This document shows, one piece after another, positions 8,197 to 16,440 of a stretch of DNA of 64,000 bases. The stretch comes from VGBV01 sp963813725. Lineage in GTDB: Bacteria > Actinomycetota > Thermoleophilia > Solirubrobacterales > 70-9. The translations under genes and the position numbers were made by a program. Numbering within the stretch: the first letter of the stretch is position 1; every line of letters starts with the position of its first letter. The DNA lies in the NCBI GenBank assembly GCA_963813725.1, contig CAWFAI010000015.1:124001-188000 (forward strand). The letters are read 5' to 3'. The notes under the pieces are model-generated. The model was not told the origin of the DNA. It ran no database searches and saw nothing but the letters and a program-made list of their open reading frames with translations.

Positions 8197-9252
8197 TTCT
8201 TGGCGCCGCCCTTCTTCTTGCGCTTGCCCTTCTTGCCTTTCCCCTTGACCTTCTCGCAGCTCTTCGCGATCCGGTCCTTGCCGTCGCGCTTGACGACGTC
8301 GTCTCCCGGCCCGCAGTCGACCTTGTCGCTGCCGCCGCCCTTGGAGATGACGCGATCGTCTCCCTCGCGGGCCTTGATCCCGTCCTTGCCCGCCCGGGGC
8401 CGGATCACGTCGTCGCCGTCGGTGCCCTTGATCCCTTCGTCCTCGTCGCTGCCGAGGATCGTGCGCCCGCGAGCGTCGGGGCACTCCTGCGCCGGGTTGG
8501 CTGCGACGCAAACGGACAGGTTGCGGCTTGGGATGTCGTTGTACTCACCGGTCGCGACCAGGGAGTGTTGGCCGGGCGAGCTGAAGGTGACCGCGGCGTT
8601 CCCGGCCGGGTCGGTGATGACCGGGGCGTCGCCGCCGGTGACCGTGGCGCCGCCACGCGGGGCCAGGGTGCTGCTGTAGGCGCGGACGCTGACGGTCACC
8701 GGCACTCCCGGAGCGGTCCGGGTGGGCGCGGTCAGCTCCAGCTCCTCATCGGCGCTGAAGTCCGGCGGCGTCCTGTAGGCCAGCAGCTCCTCGCCGCCGA
8801 CGACGGTGAAGAGGTCCGCGCCGACCATCAGTGCCTGGTGGTTCGACTTCAGGAAAAAGAAGCCCGGCGGGGTCTTGGCGTTTATCTGGCAGACGCTGAG
8901 AGCGCCGAAGCTGGCGAAGTCCGCGTCCGAGAGGCGGACCGGCTGCAGCGCGGGCTCGACCTGTCCCGCCTCCCAGATCGCCGCCAGCATCGTCGGCGAG
9001 GACAGCGGGTAGCTGGCTCCGCTGCTCTGCTTGATCGGGGGCGTCGGGTCGAAGCAGTCGTCACCCGCGTACGTCTTCACCGTGGTCGTGGCGGGCACGT
9101 ACTGGCGCAGGTCCGCCAGGTTGCCTCCGCTGTCGGAGACCACGCGCAGGTCAACCGGCACGCTGGCGCTCGCGGCGGGCGCCGCTACCGCGGCGGCCAG
9201 CGCAGCGAGCCCGCAGGTGGCGCCGATCAGGCGCTTTCTGAGTCTTGCTCAT
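8193..9252 (-). CDS. Secreted DUF4430-like protein with Ig-like and RTX-like repeats and a Lys-rich tail (one frameshift)
   Basis: First gene after the cobalamin riboswitch. The ATG at 9252 has a good ribosome site (GAGGAAGGG). One extra base near 9234 must be removed; then MSKTQKRLIGATCGLAALAA gives a clean signal peptide and a 352-residue protein. The N-terminal mature region (VDLRVVSDSGG, then FFFLKSNHQALMVGADLF and GEELLAYRT) resembles DUF4430. An Ig-like/Big_1 segment follows (PGVPVTVSVRAYSSTL, DPAGNAAVTFSSPG). The C-terminal 100 residues carry degenerate calcium-binding nonapeptide repeats (GTDGDDVI, REGDDRVI, CGPGDDVV) and then a strongly basic Lys/Gly tail. It could be an extracellular B12 scavenger that hands cobalamin to the lipoprotein and S-component; this role is inference. 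Confidence 0.75.
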
Positions 9253-9277
9253 GACCGTCCCTTCCTCGAGGGTTGTA

Positions 9278-9445
9278 TTGGCTGGCCGGGGACAGGTCTC
9301 CTGGCTTCCGAGCCTCGACGCCGCGCCTTCCCGGGGGCAGTGAGCTCCCCAGTGGCGTGATGCGACGCCGTCTCGCTCGGTCACAGTGGCGGGACCGCGC
9401 CGGTTTCTCACCGGACTTCCCTTGACCACCGACCCTATGTGCCGA
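9278..9445 (-). promoter_or_regulatory. Cobalamin (B12) riboswitch
   Basis: Reading the minus strand from about 9440, the conserved core appears in order: AAGGGAAGTCCGGTGAGAAA, then CCGGCGCGGTCCCGCCACTG (the CCCGCCACTGT element), a variable stem region, and finally the B12 box GGAAGCCAGGAGACCTGTC at about 9290-9308. These match the established cobalamin riboswitch consensus almost base for base. The element ends about 25 nt before the ATG at 9252, so it should repress the five-gene uptake operon when adenosylcobalamin is plentiful. Ends are approximate. Confidence 0.96.
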
Positions 9446-9493
9446 CATCCTAGACCCGGCTGGACCCGTTGGGGCTGCCAGGGCCTGAAACGA

Positions 9494-9521
9494 CGAGGGG
9501 CGGCCCGATGGCCGCCCCTCG
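9494..9521 (-). terminator. Hairpin terminator after the Cys/Lys-rich secreted protein gene
   Basis: Perfect 12-bp inverted repeat, CGAGGGGCGGCC, 4-nt loop CGAT, GGCCGCCCCTCG. It lies 25 nt past the stop of the gene at 9546-10358 and before the riboswitch, so it separates the two minus-strand transcripts. There is no clear U-run. Confidence 0.7.
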
Positions 9522-9545
9522 CGAGGTGCTCTGGAGAGAAACGCG

Positions 9546-10358
9546 CTACTTCTTCTTCTTGGCCTTCTTCTGCTTGCAGGTATCAGATGCCGGCGCAGTC
9601 GTCGACGAGCCGACGTCGTAGGTCGTGACAGCCTGGAAATTCCACTTCTTCTTGCTGCACTTGGCCATGATGTAGTACTGAGCCGGCTTCTTCTTCTTCT
9701 TGCAGCAGCACCGGCCTTCTTGCCGCCCTTGGGCAGCTTCACCTTGCCGATCGTCGTCTTGAAGTCGCTGATCGCGAGTCCAAGCGGCAGCGGCGGAACC
9801 GGCACAACGTCGAGCATCTTGCCGAAGCCGCCCACATCGCTCGGCTTCAGGGTTCCGGTGAGCACGGTGGTGGTACCCGCGCTGGTGCGGCTGTGCAGCA
9901 GGATCGTGTCCAGACCAGCCGGCTTGGTGCCGTTGAACGCGGGTCACGACGGCGGTGATACCCGCGATCGGGCCGACGATGGCGGCGCTGCCCTGAGCCG
10001 ACCTGAGACGGCACCGCACTGGCGTCTTGGCGGCCTCGGTGGTCGAGGTGCCGAACCCGGGCCGTTCGGATCACACTGGGACAGGCCGGTGGTCTTGAAC
10101 TGGTAGTCCTTCGAGAAGTAGACCTTGCGTGTTGTTGGCCTTCTTGTCGACGGCGCCGGTCGTGCCCGTGTAGTTCGTGATCACGTCCACGAAGAACGAG
10201 TTGACCGGGCCCGGCTTCTTCTTGTCCAGCTTGCCAGCCGAGGCATCGACAACAAGTGACTGGCCCTGCAGGGTGTAGCGCCCCTGGGCGACGGTCGCCA
10301 CGGCCATCGAAAGGACGGCAGCGGCGGCGGCGCCAACCAGATACTTACGCTTTCTCAT
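9546..10358 (-). CDS. Secreted Cys/Lys-rich protein of unknown function (several frameshifts)
   Basis: The ATG at 10358 has a strong ribosome site (AAAAAGGAG) and opens with a clear signal peptide (MRKRKYLVGAAAAAVLSMAV). Three or more single-base shifts interrupt the frame (near 10125, 10030, 9945 and 9715). Joined, the protein has about 265 residues: an N-terminal segment with DVITNYTGTTGAVDKKANN, a middle region with GSAAIVGPIAGITAVVT and KPSDVGGFGKMLDVVP, a Cys/Lys cluster, and a C-terminus with the motif AKCSKKKWNFQAVTTYD followed by a Cys and a poly-Lys tail ending AKKKK. I do not recognise the family. Its tail resembles those of three other exported proteins nearby. It may be a genuine pseudogene, but the conserved-looking composition on both sides of every break argues for sequence errors. 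Confidence 0.6.
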
Positions 10359-10562
10359 ACCACTCCTTTTTCCTGAGGGCGCACCTCGGCGGCTCCCTTT
10401 CCAGGCTGTGCCACCCCGCCCTGCTGTTTCTGTAACGAACCTAACACAGGAAGCTTTGGAGAGTTGCTACGCACGGGACGCTGAAACCCGGCCTCCGCCT
10501 CTACCCGATACCGGGGTGCCGGAAGGCTGAGAGAGCCCCGGCGAGGGGTCGATCCCCGGCGC

Positions 10563-12133
10563 CTAGGGGGCGTCCTGGTAGATGTGCAGGTAGTTGGTCA
10601 CCTCGGGCACCTCGCCGATCGAGCTGACCGGCGGCTGCTGGGTGCAGGGGACGCGCAGCGTCGTCGCCGTGTTGGCGGTGTCGCTGAAGGCGAACTCGTT
10701 GATGCGGTCGATCAGGTCGGTCGGCGTGCTGTCCAGGCCCGGGTTCGCCCGGGGGATGAAGTTCGGGTCGGCGGCGACGGTCGCCGGGACGAAGCTGCCG
10801 TTGTCGCCACCCGCGCACTGCCTGGTCTCGAAGCCGGGCATGCCGCGTGGCCAGCTGGTCGGCCCAGCCCGGGATGGCGTAGGGAGTGTTGCGGTTCATC
10901 TCCAGGCGGTTCGTCGACCAGACCGCGAAGTTCTCCGGCGACAGCGGGTTCGCCACCCGCAGGTAGTGGGCCGGGAGTCCGGCCGTCTCGGGCTGGGAGA
11001 CGGTCGCCTGGGTGATTCCGGTGACGTTGCCGAGGAACGAGGTGAACTCACGCTTGTAGCGGGTCGCCGCGGTGATGATCGGCGTCACCTGCCGCAGGAA
11101 GGTGCTGAACTGGGTGAGGACGGGCGGCAGGTCGGTGCTCAGCAGCGTCTGCAGCGCCGGCAGGCCCGTCCCGCGCGCGCTTGGCGAGCTTGCGGAAGCC
11201 GACGAAGAAGCCCTTGAAGTCGGGGGCGACGCGGGCCGTCTGGCGCAGGACCTTGCTCAGCTCCTTGCCCGCGGGGCGCAGCTGCAGGATCAGGGGGTTG
11301 GTGTCGCGCGAGAAGGTCTCGAGGCGGTCCAGGGTCAGGCGGGACTCGTCGAGGAAGGTGGGCAGCGCCCTGAAGGTCTCCTCGAGGTCCTGGTTGCGCT
11401 GGGCCGTGGTGGCGAACACCGTGCTGGAGTTCTGGATCAGGCCGCGCAGCTGGCCCTGGCGCTCGGAGAGCGCCCCGAAGACGACGCCGGTGTTCTTGAT
11501 GAACTGCTGCACCGCCTGCTCCTGGGTGTCGAGCACGCGCAGCAGCTTGTTGGCGTCCTCGGCCAGCGGCTCGAGGTTCGCCAGCGCTGCCGAGACGTCG
11601 GCGCCGCGGTTGTTGAACGCGACGGCCGCGCCCTGCATCCAGGTCTGGAAGGCGGCCCGCGTCGGCGCGTCGAAGGTGCGGAAGATCTCGTCGAGCTGCA
11701 CGGACTCGGCGACCTGGGCCGGCGGCAGCGAGCCGTCCTCGGCCAGCTTCGGGGCGTCCTTGCTGCCCTGGGTCAACTCCACGTAGGTCTCACCCAGCAG
11801 CGTCTTCTGGCGCAGCATCGCAAGCGTGTCCTCGGGGATCGGGGCGTAGCGCTCGTCGATTTCGAGCGTCGCCACGGCCAGATCGCGGTTCTCGCCCTCG
11901 TCCTCGAGCTCGATCTTCTTGACCCGGCCGACGGAGACGTTCGAGATCCGCACGTCCGACTCGACGGCAAGCTGGGTGGCCTCGTTGAACGGGACCTTGA
12001 CCCGGTAGCCCTGGGGGGCGAACGGGACCGGACCGCCGAAGGCGTTCCAGAGGAAGAGCAGCAGGCCGAAGCACGAGAAGGCGAAGGCCACCGCGACGGC
12101 GATCTGGGCTGTGGATGGCGCGCGCTGTCCCAT
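10563..12133 (-). CDS. MCE-family protein, sixth of the array (two frameshifts)
   Basis: The ATG at 12133 overlaps the preceding stop (TAATG). After removing one extra base near 11175 and one near 10845 the protein has 522 residues. It has a short cytoplasmic start, a membrane helix (AVAVAFAFSCFGLLLFLW), the MlaD/MCE domain (residues about 40-120, with SDVRISNVSVGRVKKIEL and GETYVELTQG), and a long helical region. C-terminal extension contains several Cys-free Pro-rich segments and ends IYQDAP. MCE proteins form hexameric rings or tubes that carry lipids or sterols across the envelope. As last gene of the set it may complete a six-subunit ring. Confidence 0.85.
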
Positions 12134-13455
12134 TACGGACAGATCTCCGTGGTCCGGGGCTGGTTGGTGACTTCCAGGATCGTCTTGAAGAACGGGCGCG
12201 TGCCGGCGAGCGCGTCCGCAAAGATCCCCGACTCACAGGTCTGCAGCACGATCCCGCGGCGCAGCGGGCCGTGTGCGTCCTGCAGCAGGAAGAGGTTGTT
12301 GCTGTTGTGGTTGATCCAGGGCAGGTGGAACAGGTAGCCCTCGGCGGTGCCGCCGGGGTTGAAGGCGAGGGCGTTCAGGCCCTTGTTCAGGTTGAGGAAG
12401 CTCGTCTTCAGCCCCGGGACCGTGTTGGCGAGGCCCTGCGTCGCTTCTCGCAGGTGCACCGTCGGCGTGTAGATCTGCCTGGTGAAGGGCCGGATCTGGT
12501 CGCGGATCGGCGCCACGGTCTGCTGCAGGAACGGCCGCGCCGCCCGCAGCGCGGGCGCGAGCGCGCGGGCGCCGGGCAGCGAGTCCCGCAGCGCGGGCAG
12601 CGAGGCCAGGGCGAAGCGGTTGCCGCTGATCAGCGCCTTGTTGGTCTCGTCCAGGGTGCTGGGCAGCTCCTGCAGCGACTCGCGGATGTTGGCCTCCTGG
12701 TTCGCGAACCGCTGTAGGACGGCGTTCGAGGAGTCGACGAAGGCGGTCAGGTCCTCGTCGCGGTCGGCGAGCTCCTCGGAGACAAGCCTGAAGTTGTGGA
12801 TCGAGCGGCGGATGCTCTGGCGGCGATCGGCCAGCCCGCCGGTGATCTTGGCGACGTCGCGGGCGAAGGGCTCGAACTGGCGGAAGGCGTTGGAGGCCTT
12901 GCGGCCGCGGCCCTGCTCGGGATCGAGCGCCTCGGCGCCGCTCGAGAGCAGCAGCTTCAGGAAGGCCTGGGTGTCGGCGTCGAGCGAGGCGAGGAGCTCG
13001 TCGGGGTTGACGTTGGGCTGGGTCGAGGCGAGCGGGATCGTCGCTCCCTCCTCGATGCTCTCTCCGTCCTCGCTGCCCGGATCGACCTCGATCACCATGT
13101 CGTTGAGGCCGGTCTTCGGGCGGAGCAGCAGGGCCGCGTCCTCCTTGATCAGGCCGGCCTGGTCGTTGTCGACCTCCATCGTCACCTCGGCCTGACCGTC
13201 CTCGAGCATCACGCCGGTGATATCGCCGACCTTGATGCCGGCGATGGTCACGGCCTGCCCCTGCCCGGGGGTCACGGCCTGGGCCGACGTGAACTCCGCC
13301 TTCACCTCGAAGCGCTCCTCGCCCAGGATCGGCACCCAGGAGGGCAGGGCGCTGGCCTGGTTGCCGAGGATGATGAACGTGGTGACCACGCCGGCCAGGA
13401 CGAGGCCGATGATCGCCACGAAGTCGCGCAGATGCTCTCGGATAGCGCGCCTCAT
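12133..13455 (-). CDS. MCE-family protein, fifth of the array
   Basis: 440 residues from the ATG at 13455 (ATGA overlap with the previous stop). The N-terminal helix (FVAIIGLVLAGVVTTFIIL) is followed by the MCE domain with RFEVKAEFTSAQAVTPG, QAVTIAGIKVGDITGVML and PKTGLNDMVIEVDPG. The C-terminal two thirds is mainly helical. It ends with the segment RTTEICP after a Cys-containing stretch (QTCESGIFAD), reminiscent of the Cys-containing C-terminal domains in actinobacterial MCE proteins. The frame stays open upstream through the next gene only by chance, so the overlap ATG is the supported start. Confidence 0.9.
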   Translation of the reverse strand: MRRAIREHLRDFVAIIGLVLAGVVTTFIILGNQASALPSWVPILGEERFEVKAEFTSAQAVTPGQGQAVTIAGIKVGDITGVMLEDGQAEVTMEVDNDQAGLIKEDAALLLRPKTGLNDMVIEVDPGSEDGESIEEGATIPLASTQPNVNPDELLASLDADTQAFLKLLLSSGAEALDPEQGRGRKASNAFRQFEPFARDVAKITGGLADRRQSIRRSIHNFRLVSEELADRDEDLTAFVDSSNAVLQRFANQEANIRESLQELPSTLDETNKALISGNRFALASLPALRDSLPGARALAPALRAARPFLQQTVAPIRDQIRPFTRQIYTPTVHLREATQGLANTVPGLKTSFLNLNKGLNALAFNPGGTAEGYLFHLPWINHNSNNLFLLQDAHGPLRRGIVLQTCESGIFADALAGTRPFFKTILEVTNQPRTTEICP

Positions 13456-14975
13456 GGCACCGCCACCGGGCTGGGGGGCCCGACCGCGGCCGCCGGGCCG
13501 TTCAGGTCGGGGATCGGGTTCGTGTAGCAGGCGATCTGGTCGTTGTATGCGGGCTTCGGGCCGAGAACGGGCTGGGTGGCGACGGGTGCCTCCTGCGCGC
13601 GGCCGTAGGCGATCAGGTCGGTCGGCAGGCCGGCGCCGGGGACGGGCATCTGCACCAGGCCGTTGTCGCCGCCGAAGCTGCCGCCGCCCGTCTGGAAGCG
13701 GATATAGGGCCCGTTGCCGTCGTAGTTCTGGGTCTCGCCCGCGAACCCGGTGACCGCGTAGCCGAACTCCTTGTAGTTGGGGACGCTGACCGGCGTGAAG
13801 ACGTCGGTGATCGGGACGTCGCCGGTCGGGATCAGGACGTTCGAGGCGCAGCGGCTGAGCAGCTCCGTCTCGCTGAAGAGGCCGGGCGAGGCGGCGGCCA
13901 CGGCGCCGGCGGGCGGGCCGGTCAGCATCAGCTGATGGGCGAGCCGGCGGAGCTCGTTGCGGCCAAGCAGCGCCCTGGTCTGCTTCAGCCACGGGCCCGA
14001 GACGGCGATCGTGGCCGGCAGCTCGCGGATGCCCGGCTCGATGTCGCGGGCGAACGCCCGCAGGTACGGGAAGGTGGCGTTGGTGTTGCGCAGGGACGGG
14101 GTGGCGTTCTCCAGCGTCGGCGCCAGCAGCCTGATCGTCTCCCCCAGGTTCTCGGACTCGGCGGCCAGGGCGCCGCTGAAGGTGTTGAAGTTGGTGATCA
14201 GGTCCTTCAGCTGTTCCTCGCGGCTGAGCAGCGCGTTGAAGACGGTGGCGTTGGCGTTGATCAGCTTCGAGAGGTCGTCGGGCGAGGTGCCCAGCAACGC
14301 CTCGTTCACGATCGCGGAGTCGCGGCTGGCGTCGGCGCCGTACTGGAAGGAGTCGTTGATGGCCTCGGCGGCGCTCTCGCCCTGGATGTCGGGGTCGACG
14401 CCCTTGTCGTCCGCGGCGGTCGGCTGGCGGTTGAGGGCTTGGCCGTATCCGATCAGCAGCTTGGAGAGGTTCTCGCGATCGGGCGCCTGCAGGGTGGTCA
14501 GGATCTGGTCGAGCTGCACCGCGGTGGAGGTTTGGGTGATCGGGATCGTGCCGCCGTCGTCGATCTCCGGCGCGCTCGGGCTGCCCGGCTTGACGTCGAG
14601 GAAGAAGTTGCCCTCCAGGAAGATGCGCGGGCGGATCTCGACCAGGGTGTCCTCGCGCAGCGGCTGGCCCCCCTCGTCCACGGAGAAGGTGACCTCGGCC
14701 GCGTCGCCGACACTGCGGACGCTCTGCACCTTGCCGACGTTGACTCCCGCGATGCGGACCGGCGAGTCCTTGCGGATGTTGGCCGCGTTCTCGAACACCG
14801 CCCTGACCTCGTACTTGTCGCCGAAGGGGAGCTCCTTGGTGACGGCCAGGTAGGTGCCGATGAGGACCAGCCCGATCAGGATCAGGGCGTTGCGGATCCG
14901 ATGGGGCGGGTGGCCCTTGCGGTAGATCCGCTCGTCGTAGTCCTTGGGCTTGGGCTTTGGCTTGGCGTCGGCCAT
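13452..14975 (-). CDS. MCE-family protein, fourth of the array
   Basis: 507 residues, ATG at 14975 overlapping the previous stop as TAATG. A Lys/Pro-rich cytoplasmic start (AKPKPKPKDYDERIYRKG) precedes one membrane helix (ALILIGLVLIGTYLAV). The MCE domain follows (residues about 50-130: YEVRAVFENAANIRKDSPVR, IAGVNVGKVQSV, RIFLEGNFFLDVKPG). A long helical region comes next, and the C-terminus is Pro/Ala-rich. Intact frame throughout. It is the member with the longest cytoplasmic tail and so could dock to the missing permease or ATPase; that is inference. Confidence 0.9.
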   Translation of the reverse strand: MADAKPKPKPKDYDERIYRKGHPPHRIRNALILIGLVLIGTYLAVTKELPFGDKYEVRAVFENAANIRKDSPVRIAGVNVGKVQSVRSVGDAAEVTFSVDEGGQPLREDTLVEIRPRIFLEGNFFLDVKPGSPSAPEIDDGGTIPITQTSTAVQLDQILTTLQAPDRENLSKLLIGYGQALNRQPTAADDKGVDPDIQGESAAEAINDSFQYGADASRDSAIVNEALLGTSPDDLSKLINANATVFNALLSREEQLKDLITNFNTFSGALAAESENLGETIRLLAPTLENATPSLRNTNATFPYLRAFARDIEPGIRELPATIAVSGPWLKQTRALLGRNELRRLAHQLMLTGPPAGAVAAASPGLFSETELLSRCASNVLIPTGDVPITDVFTPVSVPNYKEFGYAVTGFAGETQNYDGNGPYIRFQTGGGSFGGDNGLVQMPVPGAGLPTDLIAYGRAQEAPVATQPVLGPKPAYNDQIACYTNPIPDLNGPAAAVGPPSPVAVP

Positions 14976-16440
14976 TACTTCTTCTTCTTCTTTTCTTCTT
15001 CTTCTTCTTCTTGCAGTCGCCGAGCTGGGTGCAGTTCTGGCCCTCGGTCACGATCCCCTGGTCGCCGGGGATGTTTCCGATCACCTGCTGGCCGGCGATG
15101 TAGACCTCGTTGCCGGCCTCGCACTCACGCGGCGACTGCCCCGCCGATGCGGTGTTGGGATAGGGGATCGCGTGCAGGAAGTTGGCCGAGCCGCCGCCGC
15201 CGTTGGCGGGGCCGCTGCTGGGGCTGCCCTCGCTGTTCGGGCCGGTCGGCGGGTTCAACGGGATGAACCGCTGCCAGGTGCCGATGCCGTCGCCGAAAGC
15301 GAGGTGGTTGGCGACGTTGCGGAACAGCAGCGTGGCGTAGTTGCAGACGGACTGGGCCGGGCCGACGTGCGCCAGCAGCGGCTGGGCCTGGCCGAAGAAG
15401 GCGTCGAGGTCGTCGAGGCCCTCGCGGACGTTGGCGTTGTTGTTGAAGTCGAGCAGCGCCTGCGCGGTCGGGTCGAGCTGGGCGTTGAACCCGGGGGCCA
15501 GGCGCAGGGCCTTGACGCCGACGGTGACCGAGCGCATGACGTCGTAGCTGACGGGGCGCAGGGCCGCGAAGCCGGGCCGCAGGTCGCTGAACAGGCCCGC
15601 CGTGTTCTTCAGCAGCGGACGGATCACCGGCAAGGTGCGGATCGCCGTGTCCTCGGTCTCGGGGGACTTGGAGATCGTCTCCTGAATGAAGGGGCGGGAG
15701 ACCGCTGCGAAGGCGCCGAAGGTGGTCTCGAGGTCGACGAAGAGCTGGCCCTGGAGCTGGGCCACGGGGGCGACCTCGGCGGCGGCGCCCGCCAACCCGC
15801 GCACGAAGCCGGCGAGGTCGGTGTCGGGCGAGGCGAGGTTGCGCATGACCGGGTCGAGTCGCTCCACCAGCGGGGCGAGGTCGCCGATGGCGGCGTTCAG
15901 CGCCTGCCCGCGGCCGGCGAGGGCGTTTCCGAACTCGGTCAGGTTGGCCTGGATCGCGGCGCGGGTCGGGTCGTCGAAGGTGTTGAAGACCTGGTCGATC
16001 TCGACGGGCTCCGGGGTGGCGGCGCTGAGCGGCAGCGTGTCGCCGGCCTCGAAACCCTCGTCGGAGGTGCCGCGCTGCAGCTCCAGGTACTTGAGGCCGA
16101 GCGCGGAGCGGGAGCGGACCGTGACGGTGGAGTCGACCGGCAGTGGGTCGAGGTCCTGGTTCAGCTCCATGTCGAGCTTGGCGTTGACCGAGCCGTCCTC
16201 CTGCTGGACGGGCTCGACGGTCGTGATCGCGCCGACGCGGATGCCGCCGACGCGGACCTCGTTGCCGGGGACGAGGGTGTTGGCGTTGGGGACCTGGGCG
16301 GAGAGCTTGTAGGTCGGCACGAAGGGGAGCCCCTGGTTCGCCTGGTAGGCGAGGAAGACGGCGACGGTGACAACCAGCACGGTGACGGCGCCGACCAGGG
16401 TCGGGCTGGCGGCGAGGCTGCCGGCGCGCCCGCCCCTCAC
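14975..16440 (-). CDS. MCE-family protein, third of the array, with poly-Lys C-terminus (one frameshift in the tail)
   Basis: GTG at 16440 overlaps the previous stop (GTGA). Membrane helix (VGAVTVLVVTVAVFLAYQA), then the MCE domain (YKLSAQVPNANTLVPGNEVR, VGGIRVGAITTV, SRSALGLKYLELQRG). The C-terminal region carries conserved-looking Cys (SVCNYATLLFRN; PRECEAGNEV; NCTQLGDC) and ends with about 12 Lys encoded by an AAG run. One base is missing in that run, so the frame as written skips the natural TAA at 14977-14975 and reads on into the next gene. Restored length is 488 residues. Confidence 0.88.
14978..15012 (-). repeat. (AAG)n run encoding a poly-lysine tail
   Basis: Eleven to twelve AAG units on the minus strand, broken once by AAAAG where AAGAAG is expected. 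It encodes the Lys tail of the third MCE protein, immediately before its TAA stop and the next ATG. Such runs are prone to both replication slippage and base-calling error. Confidence 0.85.

Noticed and set aside
10500..10562. Terminator after the MCE array
   Set aside because: Only a short imperfect stem around GGGGTCGATCCCC; not convincing.
12133..16440. A single open frame of 1435 codons
   Set aside because: It is an accident of a one-base loss in the AAG run at 14990. The middle third is Arg/Gly/Pro-rich out-of-frame sequence, and normal MCE genes start at 14975 and 13455 with overlap codons.
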